A program made the position numbers and the translations under genes. A stretch of DNA of 15,168 bases from Bacillota bacterium (GTDB lineage Bacteria > Bacillota > Clostridia > Lachnospirales > Lachnospiraceae). Positions 6,716 through 13,007 of this stretch are shown in pieces; within the stretch, counting starts at the first letter, position 1; the number at the start of each line of letters is the position of its first letter. The notes below the pieces were generated by a model. It searched no databases. It was not told where the DNA came from and saw only the letters and a program-made list of their open reading frames with translations. The stretch spans positions 1 to 15,168 of the forward strand of contig JAEZUM010000037.1 of NCBI GenBank assembly GCA_023421075.1. The letters run 5' to 3'.

Positions 6716-7240
6716 TCACTCTTCAATCAAACCCCTGATTTGTGGAACCTTAAGTAGTAAGGGATACAATATTACAGATATGATAATACCGAAGCAATTC
6801 TGAACTAAATTAAATGGAATATTTGTTGCGGCAGCGAAGCCAAGTCCTAAGAGTATACTCTCAAATAAGAAATAGCCAAGAGTAACCAATATACCGCCAA
6901 GGATCGCGGCGATAAATACAGGCAGGAGCTTTTGATTTTTATTTCTGCGTAGGATCCGATAGATACATACAGCTGAAATCGCAGCAATTGATTTTATAAT
7001 CAGAGTAGCGGCAGCATAAGCACTATAACCTAGTATCAGGTCGGCAATCATGGAACCGATTCCGGCAGCAAGACCTCCAAAGAAAGGTCCAAGGATGATA
7101 CCGGATAGAATGACGAAGCCATCGCCGGGATGAATAAAGCCTCCTACCGGAGATGGAACAGCAATTACAATTGTAGCGACGCAGGTCATCGCGGCCATTA
7201 AAGCAGCAGCTACCAGCTTATTAATATTCATATTTTTCAT
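6716..7240 (-). CDS. ECF transporter S component (substrate-binding membrane subunit)
   Basis: Small, very hydrophobic protein (174 residues) with about six membrane segments and the family signature GGFIHPGDGFVILSGIILGP near residues 33-52, followed by GIGSMIADLILGY. This pattern is that of the PF07155-type S components of energy-coupling factor transporters. S components bind a vitamin or related micronutrient and dock onto a shared EcfA-EcfA'-EcfT module. That module is not encoded here, so this is a group II type solo S component. The substrate is not predictable from sequence alone. The ATG at 7240 is chosen because CAGGAGGAT lies just upstream (7244-7251). An earlier in-frame ATG at 7273 lacks a site. 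It is divergent from the zinc operon. Confidence 0.83.
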   Translation of the reverse strand: MKNMNINKLVAAALMAAMTCVATIVIAVPSPVGGFIHPGDGFVILSGIILGPFFGGLAAGIGSMIADLILGYSAYAAATLIIKSIAAISAVCIYRILRRNKNQKLLPVFIAAILGGILVTLGYFLFESILLGLGFAAATNIPFNLVQNCFGIIISVILYPLLLKVPQIRGLIEE

Positions 7241-7299
7241 AAGATCCTCCTGATTGCTTTGTGTTGTGATCATTGATTAGTCTGGATTAATTATGAGAA

Positions 7300-7328
7300 A
7301 TCATAGCATAAATTTACATCAATGACAA
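7300..7328 (-). promoter_or_regulatory. Promoter of the ECF S-component gene
   Basis: Minus-strand TTGTCA (7328-7323), a 17-base spacer, TATGAT (7305-7300), giving a short leader before the start at 7240. No riboswitch-sized leader is available. Confidence 0.7.
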
Positions 7329-7445
7329 GTCAAAATATCATAAAATGGAATGTATCCCATGATCCTTTCTGTTTAAATTTCCTCCACTAAGTTATATATT
7401 CTACAGAAAACTTAATATTATATCAAATACCTTGGTCTAAACGAG

Positions 7446-7475
7446 TTGACAGCAGGTAATAATCTAATATATAAT
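7446..7475 (+). promoter_or_regulatory. Sigma-A promoter of the zinc operon
   Basis: TTGACA (7446-7451), an 18-base spacer, TATAAT (7470-7475). Both hexamers are perfect. The expected start falls inside the palindrome just downstream. Confidence 0.88.
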
Positions 7476-7479
7476 GATT

Positions 7480-7498
7480 AATGCAAATGAGTTGCATT
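7480..7498. promoter_or_regulatory. Candidate operator (7-5-7 palindrome) at the zinc operon start site
   Basis: AATGCAA-ATGAG-TTGCATT, perfect arms, beginning five bases after the -10 box and ending 15 bases before the znuA start. The position is that of a repressor site. A zinc-dependent Fur-family (Zur) or similar repressor is the natural candidate because high-affinity zinc importers are usually repressed by zinc. That part is inference, and the sequence is not the B. subtilis Zur consensus. No repressor gene is in the window. Confidence 0.65.
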
Positions 7499-7513
7499 TA
7501 GAAAGGAAAACAA

Positions 7514-8644
7514 ATGAAAAGTAAACTATATATACTACTCGGAATTATGGTATCAATCTTACTGATTGGTTCCGTTATTATTCGTATGACGAAGAAAGAC
7601 ATTGAAGCAGATATTACCAAGACAGAGGATAGACTTCAGGTTGTAACTACATTTTATCCTGTATATATGATTGGAGCAAATCTAGCAAAAGGAATCGAGG
7701 GAATAGAGGTTAACAGTCTAACGGACCTAAATACTGGTTGTTTGCATGATTATCAATTGACTACAGAGGATATGAAGCTCATATCGGAAGCAGATGTTAT
7801 GATCATCAATGGCGGCGGTATGGAGAGCTTCCTGGAAGATATTAAGACCAATTACCCCAATCTTAGTATCATCGATGCCAGTGAGGGGATTGAAATGCTT
7901 CCTTCCGGTGAAGACCATGAAGATGATGCCACAGCAGAGATTGCTACTTTAGAGAATACCACAACAGAGAATACTACAGCAGAGAATGCCACAGCAGAGA
8001 ATGCCACAGCAGGGACGTCCACAGAAGAGAATGCAGAGGAGTCTACAGAGAAGACGTTAGACGAAGATCAAGCGGCTGAAGAGGAGCATGATCATGGTGA
8101 ATGGAATGCCCATGTATGGCTTGATCCTGAGCTCTATATCCTACAGATTAATCAGGTATCCAAGGGTCTGGAGGATTATATCCGAGTCAACAAATCTTCG
8201 GATTTATCTATGATTGAGCAGTTAAACAGCAATCGTACCGGCTATATCGATGAGATTACGAAGCTTGATCAGCAGATTAGGGCGTTAGCCGATGAATTTA
8301 AGAAGAATTCGGAGGCAAATCGAGATGCAGTAATATTCCATGATGCTTTTGCTTACCTTGCGGGGCGTGTCGGAATCAATGTGGCTCATACCGTACCGCT
8401 GGATTCAGATACCTCCTTAAGTGCAGGAGACATTGGTGCGATTATTGATGAGGTAGAGGAAGGTAATATTCGTTATCTTTTTACAGAAGAGCAATATAGT
8501 GATTCGATTGCCAGCCAGATTGCTGCTGAGACAGAAGCCACCGTATATATCATTGATTCGGCAGTGACCGGGGATGGATCGATTGATTCCTATCTTGTTT
8601 CCATGCAAAAAAACATCGATACCTTGAAAAAGCTGGTAAAATAA
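7514..8644 (+). CDS. znuA: Zinc ABC transporter, substrate-binding protein (ZnuA/AdcA type)
   Basis: Extracytoplasmic metal-binding protein of the cluster 9 / PF01297 family (376 residues) that captures zinc and hands it to ZnuB. A hydrophobic segment at residues 5-24 exports and anchors it. There is no lipobox cysteine, unlike most Gram-positive relatives. Expected ligands are visible: H78 (GCLHDY), H200 (NAHVWLDP), H276 (IFHDAFAYL) and E325 (LFTEEQYSD). Three histidines plus an acidic residue favour zinc over manganese. Between the lobes (about 132-195) lies a low-complexity acidic/Asn/Thr linker with a few histidines (GEDHEDD at the start, EEEHDHGEWNAH at the end). It is encoded by 15-bp tandem repeats and stands where relatives have a His-rich loop. 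GAAAGGA (7501-7507) precedes the ATG. It is the first gene of the znuA-C-B operon. Confidence 0.92.
   Translation: MKSKLYILLGIMVSILLIGSVIIRMTKKDIEADITKTEDRLQVVTTFYPVYMIGANLAKGIEGIEVNSLTDLNTGCLHDYQLTTEDMKLISEADVMIINGGGMESFLEDIKTNYPNLSIIDASEGIEMLPSGEDHEDDATAEIATLENTTTENTTAENATAENATAGTSTEENAEESTEKTLDEDQAAEEEHDHGEWNAHVWLDPELYILQINQVSKGLEDYIRVNKSSDLSMIEQLNSNRTGYIDEITKLDQQIRALADEFKKNSEANRDAVIFHDAFAYLAGRVGINVAHTVPLDSDTSLSAGDIGAIIDEVEEGNIRYLFTEEQYSDSIASQIAAETEATVYIIDSAVTGDGSIDSYLVSMQKNIDTLKKLVK
7931..8035 (+). repeat. 15-bp tandem repeat, about 7 degenerate units, inside znuA
   Basis: Consensus ACAGCAGAGAATGCC. Units begin at 7931, 7946, 7961, 7976, 7991, 8006 and 8021; the two at 7976 and 7991 are identical. 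Each unit adds five residues of the type T-A-E-N-A. The unit is a multiple of three, so copy-number change would alter only linker length. Confidence 0.88.
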
Positions 8645-8808
8645 AGCCGGATATCTTATAATCTTCCTATAGGCAAATTCACCTTTTTATGGACATGTTA
8701 TAGCTTTGATGATTCAAATGCCTATTAAAAGCTATGTGATCGGTAGCAACGAACCTCCTGAGTATAGTAATCGCAGGAAGTCGAAGTTTAAGAAAGGCTT
8801 GGTAATAC
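8645..8808 (+). other. znuA-znuC intergenic gap with a hairpin
   Basis: 164 bases, long for an operon whose next junction is only 11 bases. It contains an 8-bp inverted repeat, ATAGCTTT (8700-8707) and AAAGCTAT (8728-8735), with a 20-base loop and no following T-run, so it is not a standard terminator. No convincing promoter is visible. It may set the ratio of binding protein to ABC subunits by RNA processing or stability, as is common after the first gene of binding-protein operons. That role is inference. Confidence 0.5.
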
Positions 8809-9579
8809 ATGAAGGTATCAACAAGATTATCGCGTAAACATATAACGGCAGCTAAGCCGGGGGAAACGGCATGTGGCTTACATTGCCTAAAAATGAATAA
8901 TATCAGTGTCAGAGATGGAAATAATGTTATCATTGACAATGTTAACCTTCACATACATTGTGGTAAAATTACCGTCATAATCGGAAGAAACGGTGCCGGA
9001 AAATCTACCTTAATTAAGGCGATCTTAGGTGAGGTTAAGCACGAAGGCACAATAGAGTTCAATGATCTTAAAAATGCAAGAGTGGAAAATCTTAAAATAG
9101 GTTATGTTCCCCAATACATTAATATGGAGAAAAATACACCAATGAGTGTGTATGATCTATTTGCCGGATTTGTCAGCAATTCGCCGATATTCCTTCGTAA
9201 GAACCCTAAGATAGCTCAATATGTTAAGGAACAGCTGGACATCTTTGAAGCACAGGAGTTAATCGACAAGCGTGCCTGTGATTTATCCGGAGGTGAATTG
9301 CAGAGAGTTCTTTTATCCATCGCAATCTCACCGGTTCCTAATCTTTTATTATTGGACGAACCTGTCTCAGGTATTGATTCCAACGGTATGCAGCTGTTCT
9401 ACAGAAATATTGCGAAATTGAAGACCGGCTATGACCTTGCAATGATTATTGTATCGCATGATTTTGATTTCGTGAGAAAATATGCGGACCATGTAATTCT
9501 CCTGGACAAGACCATTCTCAAAGAAGGATCCCCGGAAGAGGTCTTAAGTAGTGAAGAATTTAAGAAATGCTTCGGATAG
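8809..9579 (+). CDS. znuC: Zinc ABC transporter, ATP-binding protein (ZnuC)
   Basis: Cytoplasmic ATPase (256 residues) that drives zinc import with ZnuB. Motifs in order: Walker A GRNGAGKST (59-67), Q-loop YVPQ (Q102), signature LSGGE (159-163), Walker B LLLLDEP (179-185), and H-loop VSHD (H217). All catalytic elements are intact. The first 28 residues form an extension ahead of the usual beta strand and contain CGLHC (C22, H25, C26). HIHCGK (H48, H50, C51) lies just before Walker A, a Cys/His cluster not needed for ATPase function. The ATG at 8809 has AAGAAAGG 11 bases upstream. Starting instead at M29 would remove the CGLHC motif, and I see no good ribosome binding site there. It is 11 bases from znuB and co-transcribed. 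Confidence 0.92.
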   Translation: MKVSTRLSRKHITAAKPGETACGLHCLKMNNISVRDGNNVIIDNVNLHIHCGKITVIIGRNGAGKSTLIKAILGEVKHEGTIEFNDLKNARVENLKIGYVPQYINMEKNTPMSVYDLFAGFVSNSPIFLRKNPKIAQYVKEQLDIFEAQELIDKRACDLSGGELQRVLLSIAISPVPNLLLLDEPVSGIDSNGMQLFYRNIAKLKTGYDLAMIIVSHDFDFVRKYADHVILLDKTILKEGSPEEVLSSEEFKKCFG

Positions 9580-9590
9580 GAGAGCAGAAG

Positions 9591-10445
9591 ATGAATACAA
9601 TATATAAAATGATTGAGACCTTATTACCCTTCTCCTGGGTGGAATATGATTTTATGAAGAATGCATTGTTGGCTGTGCTGATTATCACTCCTCTATTCGG
9701 TATTCTTGGTACTATGATCGTGAACAACCGAATGGCATTCTTCTCAGATGCTTTAGGTCATTCTGCTTTAACCGGGATTGCACTAGGAACCTTATTCGGT
9801 GTGGCAGATACCAATTTGTCAATGCTGGTATTTGCGATTGTATTTGCATTGCTTTTGAACCGTATCAAACGTCGTAAGACGGTTTCTACTGATACGGTTA
9901 TTTCTGTATTTGCGTCCTTAAGTATGGCAATCGGTCTGGTTATTCTGTCCAGGGGCGGTAACTTCGCGAAATACTCTGCCTTGTTGGTAGGGGATATTCT
10001 AAGCATTACAGTAAGGGAAATCGGTCTTCTCTTTATTATCTTTTTGTTGACGTTGGGATTTTGGCTGGTAGGCTTTAACAAGCTGCACGCGATTAGTGTG
10101 AATGAATCCTTAGCAAAGAGTAAGAATATCAACATTAAGAAAATGGAGGATTATTTCAGCATTATTATTGCTGTAATTGTAATGTTCTCGGTGAAATGGG
10201 TAGGGATTCTGATTATTAATGCCCTACTCATCCTCCCGGCCGCAGCCAGTCGCAATATCGCCTCCAATGTTAGGGAATATCATTTGTTTTCGGTATTGAT
10301 TTCTCTTTTTTCTGGAATATTAGGATTGATATTATCTTATTATATTAGTACAGCTACCGGTCCAACCATAGTTATTATCGCTGCCATGATCTTTTTCCTG
10401 ACCTTATTGATACGTCAACTGGACGGACAAGGTAGCAGATCATAA
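9591..10445 (+). CDS. znuB: Zinc ABC transporter, permease (ZnuB)
   Basis: Integral membrane permease of the ABC-3 family (284 residues), forming the metal channel of the ZnuABC importer as a homodimer. About seven to eight hydrophobic helices are visible. Family landmarks include the early FFSDALGHSALTGIALG stretch (about 51-67), STDTVISVFASLSMAIG, and the late VKWVGILIINALLILPAAASR (about 203-223). The ATG at 9591 is chosen because AGGAG (9578-9582) lies just upstream. An earlier in-frame ATG (9567) overlaps the end of znuC without a good site. The gene begins 11 bases after znuC stops. No fur/zur gene follows, and no clear terminator is seen after the stop. Confidence 0.93.
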   Translation: MNTIYKMIETLLPFSWVEYDFMKNALLAVLIITPLFGILGTMIVNNRMAFFSDALGHSALTGIALGTLFGVADTNLSMLVFAIVFALLLNRIKRRKTVSTDTVISVFASLSMAIGLVILSRGGNFAKYSALLVGDILSITVREIGLLFIIFLLTLGFWLVGFNKLHAISVNESLAKSKNINIKKMEDYFSIIIAVIVMFSVKWVGILIINALLILPAAASRNIASNVREYHLFSVLISLFSGILGLILSYYISTATGPTIVIIAAMIFFLTLLIRQLDGQGSRS

Positions 10446-10757
10446 ATGAGGCTAAATGAGTTATTGCAAAGAGTATAATATAAGTCGGCAATTTCATAAC
10501 AACATGGCTGGTAGGAATACTTAAGGCGGAGGCTCTGTATTGCATTTACCCATAATACAATATCGGTGTAGTGAGTATTCTGAAATTATTCTGTTGGTGT
10601 GCGGTTGGAGCGAAAATCATGAACATAATGATACAATATATTAGAAATTCATATAAGTAAACATTGAAAATAGATTGTTTTTTAACTAAAAATTATATTA
10701 TAATCTAAGTGGGAAAAGAAATAGCGTTTATCATGATGGTCGCAGGAGAGGAGAGCT
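10446..10757. other. Gene-free stretch between znuB and the YtvI-like gene
   Basis: 312 bases without a supportable gene. It has a short inverted repeat TGTATT/AATACA near 10540-10560 but no terminator with a T-run. A candidate promoter for the next gene sits at its right end. Only very short open frames occur, for example ten codons from 10448. Confidence 0.5.
10675..10704 (+). promoter_or_regulatory. Candidate promoter of the YtvI-like gene
   Basis: TTGTTT (10675-10680), an 18-base spacer, TATAAT (10699-10704), about 50 bases before the ATG. The -10 is perfect and the -35 is weak. If the gene is sporulation-controlled, another sigma factor could act, but no such motif stands out. Confidence 0.55.
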
Positions 10758-11879
10758 ATGAATCGGTTTTTACTCTACTTAAAAATTATAATTAACTTCG
10801 TGATAGTAATCGCAGGTGCTCTTTTTTTGATCTTTGTCCTGCCCGGTTTGCTTCGCTTCTTTATGCCCTTCGTAATCGGTTGGATTATTGCATTAATCGC
10901 CAATCCTTTGGTTCATTTTCTTGAGAAGAGGGTCAAGATACACAGAAAGCATAGCTCCGCAATTATTCTGATCCTTGTTATCGCCGCAATCATTGCGGTT
11001 GCAGTGCTAATCATATCCCTATTGGTAAAAGAAGTACGAGCATTAATGGAAGATATGCCAGTCATAATTGAAAATATCAAAGTTCAATTTGACGTATTGA
11101 GACAGGCAATTCTTAAGTTCTCGCTGACCTTACCGGCTAATATCCAGAAAATAATCAATAACCTAATCACAGGAGTCAGTAATTATGCTTCCAATCTATC
11201 CGAGCTGAAGGAGCCCCTTACGGTAAGTAAGGCCGGCAATTTTGTTCAAAATATTGCAGAAGGCTTTTTGGGACTTATCGTGATAATACTGTCAGCCTAC
11301 TTTTTTGCGGCAGGAAGAAATGATATCTCTTCGAAGCTAAAGAAACATATCCCTGAATCAATAACAAGCTATTGGCATCTTATTTTTGATAACTTTAAGG
11401 CTGCGTTCGGAGGATATTTTAAAGCGCAATTTAAGATCATGGTTGTAGTTACTATCATTATGTTTATTGGCTTTGAGATATTAAAGGTGGGATATTCTTT
11501 TCTATTTGCGTTAGGGATTGCATTCCTGGACGTACTTCCGGTCTTCGGAACTGGAGCTATTCTATGGCCTTGGGCTATTATCGATGTATTTACGGGGAAT
11601 TATATCAGAGCAGTCGGTCTTGTTATTATTTATCTGATCTGTCAGGTGATAAAGCAGATTCTTCAGCCAAAGATGGTCGGTGATAGTATTGGGCTTCATC
11701 CTCTGGCAACCCTGTTCTTTATGTTTGTCGGTTATCGGTTTTATGGAGTATTCGGGATGATTATTGGCATACCGGTTGGAATGGTATTGGTAAAGCTTTA
11801 CCGAATCGGATTATTTGATCGTACAATAAAGGGCTTCAAAATCATAATGAAGGATCTGAATGAGTTCAGAAAATATTAA
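10758..11879 (+). CDS. ytvI: AI-2E/PerM family membrane protein, YtvI-like
   Basis: Polytopic membrane protein of the AI-2E transporter family (373 residues, PF01594), closest in length and character to the sporulation membrane protein YtvI of Firmicutes. Hydrophobic segments lie at about 9-35, 37-50, 66-89, 165-187, 227-243, 247-262, 264-275, 283-302 and 315-346. A soluble, mostly helical stretch lies at about 92-160. The conserved core of the family is visible in AFLDVLPVFGTGAILWPWAI (about 254-273), KQILQPKMVGDSIGLHPLATL and GVFGMIIGIPVG (about 332-343). GGAGAGGAGAG precedes the ATG. It is monocistronic with its own promoter. The transported substrate of YtvI-type proteins is not established. 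The gene symbol is by family resemblance, not proven orthology. Confidence 0.82.
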   Translation: MNRFLLYLKIIINFVIVIAGALFLIFVLPGLLRFFMPFVIGWIIALIANPLVHFLEKRVKIHRKHSSAIILILVIAAIIAVAVLIISLLVKEVRALMEDMPVIIENIKVQFDVLRQAILKFSLTLPANIQKIINNLITGVSNYASNLSELKEPLTVSKAGNFVQNIAEGFLGLIVIILSAYFFAAGRNDISSKLKKHIPESITSYWHLIFDNFKAAFGGYFKAQFKIMVVVTIIMFIGFEILKVGYSFLFALGIAFLDVLPVFGTGAILWPWAIIDVFTGNYIRAVGLVIIYLICQVIKQILQPKMVGDSIGLHPLATLFFMFVGYRFYGVFGMIIGIPVGMVLVKLYRIGLFDRTIKGFKIIMKDLNEFRKY

Positions 11880-11882
11880 CCG

Positions 11883-11910
11883 GATCTCTAGGCTTGGAGG
11901 TCTAGTGATC
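11883..11910 (+). terminator. Possible weak terminator or hairpin after ytvI
   Basis: GATCTCTAG (11883-11891) and CTAGTGATC (11902-11910) pair with one mismatch around a 10-base loop, four bases after the ytvI stop. Only a poor T content follows (GAAGTTTACTTAAAA), so termination strength is doubtful. Confidence 0.35.
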
Positions 11911-12030
11911 GAAGTTTACTTAAAATAATTCGAAATATTCATGTACAAAAGAATGAAACAATGGTAATATTAATGTAGAAAAATGAGATTTTATACAGAG
12001 GATTTTAAATTAAGACTGAGGAGTACTATT

Positions 12031-12825
12031 ATGAAAGGTAACAGAATCGAAATGGAGAATGAAGCAATTATCTCTGCAGATGAGATTAAGTTGATTCTTG
12101 ATCGATATCGTATCGGTAAAAAGCCATTGGCTAAGCTGCTTGGCTGGGGAGAAACGACGATTATACGTTATATGGAGGGCGATATTCCTACGAATGAGTA
12201 CTCCAATAAGTTGAAATCTATCTTAGATGATCCGGAATTTTATTACGATCTTTTATGTAGAAGAAAGGAATGCCTAACCGGTGTGGCATTCAAAAAGAGT
12301 AAGAAGGCCGTAATGTCCAAAATAATGTCTTCAAAGATTTATGCTGTTGCATATTATATCGTTAATAAATGCAATGCGGAGATTTGTCCCAGCTATATAC
12401 AATTCTTGCTTTATTATGCTCAGGTATTTTCCTTGGCACTCTATGATAAAGAATTGTTCCAGGAGGAATGTGGGATTAATAACGAACATATACCTTACTT
12501 AAAGCTCTATGAGGGAATGAAGCGCTGTGGTATACATATGCTAGAGGGCGGAGAGGAATATCTAGCACAGGAAGAAATTGATATTATTGACTGTGTTATG
12601 GAAGCCTTCACCTGGTATGGACCGAAGACCTTGAATGCAATGACCTCTTATGAGAAATCGATGATTAAGATTTCCAGAGATAAATTCAATAATAAGATAA
12701 TTGCAAAAGATATGTTGAAAGCATATTTCAAGGATATTCTGGAGCAATATCAGATAAAGAATATACATGAGATCGGGAAATATCCGGATCAAAGGATTAT
12801 CGATATAAAGGAACTTGGTCGATAG
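12031..12825 (+). CDS. HTH plus Panacea (DUF4065/SocA-like) domain protein, orphan antitoxin-like
   Basis: Soluble two-domain protein (264 residues). The N-terminal helix-turn-helix (about 13-65) has the MqsA-type pattern ISADEIKLILDRYRI..LAKLLGWGETTIIRYMEG. A linker follows. The Panacea domain (about 100-235) begins IYAVAYYIVNK and continues with PSYIQFLLYYAQ, then EEIDIIDCVMEAFTWYGPKTLNAMT. Panacea domains are known as antitoxin modules that neutralise many unrelated toxins, and SocA acts as a ClpXP adaptor. DNA binding through the HTH suggests autoregulation. No small toxin gene lies on either side: 100-odd bases separate it from ytvI, and a hairpin-filled gap from typA. It may therefore be solitary or act in trans. 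The ATG at 12031 is chosen because GAGGAG lies seven bases upstream. The in-frame ATG at 11983 has no site. Function beyond domain assignment is inference. Confidence 0.8.
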   Translation: MKGNRIEMENEAIISADEIKLILDRYRIGKKPLAKLLGWGETTIIRYMEGDIPTNEYSNKLKSILDDPEFYYDLLCRRKECLTGVAFKKSKKAVMSKIMSSKIYAVAYYIVNKCNAEICPSYIQFLLYYAQVFSLALYDKELFQEECGINNEHIPYLKLYEGMKRCGIHMLEGGEEYLAQEEIDIIDCVMEAFTWYGPKTLNAMTSYEKSMIKISRDKFNNKIIAKDMLKAYFKDILEQYQIKNIHEIGKYPDQRIIDIKELGR

Positions 12826-12834
12826 ATTTTTTTT
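12799..12834 (+). terminator. Weak intrinsic terminator at the end of the Panacea gene
   Basis: TATCGA in the last codons pairs with TCGATA across a 15-base loop at the stop codon, followed by GATTTTTTTT (T-run 12827-12834). The stem is only six to seven pairs, but the T-run is long. It overlaps the coding end. Confidence 0.5.
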
Positions 12835-12895
12835 AATGGAATATGTGAAAAAAATATCAAAAAAATCACGTTCTATGTTAAAAAATTACTGTAAT

Positions 12896-12970
12896 AGAAC
12901 AGGTATGAAATACACCCCAAATGATAGAATATCGTTTTCTATCCTTTGGGGTGTATTTCATACCTGTTCT
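12896..12970. repeat. 75-nt near-perfect hairpin between convergent genes
   Basis: Arms 12896-12921 and 12945-12970 are perfect inverted repeats of 26 bp (AGAACAGGTATGAAATACAC... at the left). After one mismatch an inner 7-bp helix, GATAGAA (12923-12929) with TTCTATC (12937-12943), closes on a 7-base loop. On the minus strand it is followed by ATTACAGTAATTTTTT (12895-12880), so it could end typA transcripts. It is far longer than a normal terminator and could instead be a mobile palindromic element. Confidence 0.8.
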
Positions 12971-12977
12971 TATATTC

Positions 12978-12996
12978 GTACGCCCGACGGGCGTAC
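12978..12996. terminator. GC-rich 8-bp hairpin just after typA
   Basis: GTACGCCC-GAC-GGGCGTAC, perfect 8-bp arms with a 3-base loop, 11 bases beyond the typA stop. The following minus-strand bases (GAATATAAG) contain few T, so as a stand-alone intrinsic terminator it is weak. It may act together with the larger hairpin at 12896-12970 or protect the 3' end. Confidence 0.55.
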
Positions 12997-13007
12997 ATTC
13001 TATTGAA

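Noticed and set aside
7931..8035. Possible CRISPR-like or intergenic repeat array
   Set aside because: Units are contiguous, 15 bp long, in frame and inside znuA. They encode a low-complexity linker, and there are no spacers.
10448..10480. Ten-codon open frame after znuB
   Set aside because: It has no ribosome binding site and no recognisable product, so chance is sufficient.
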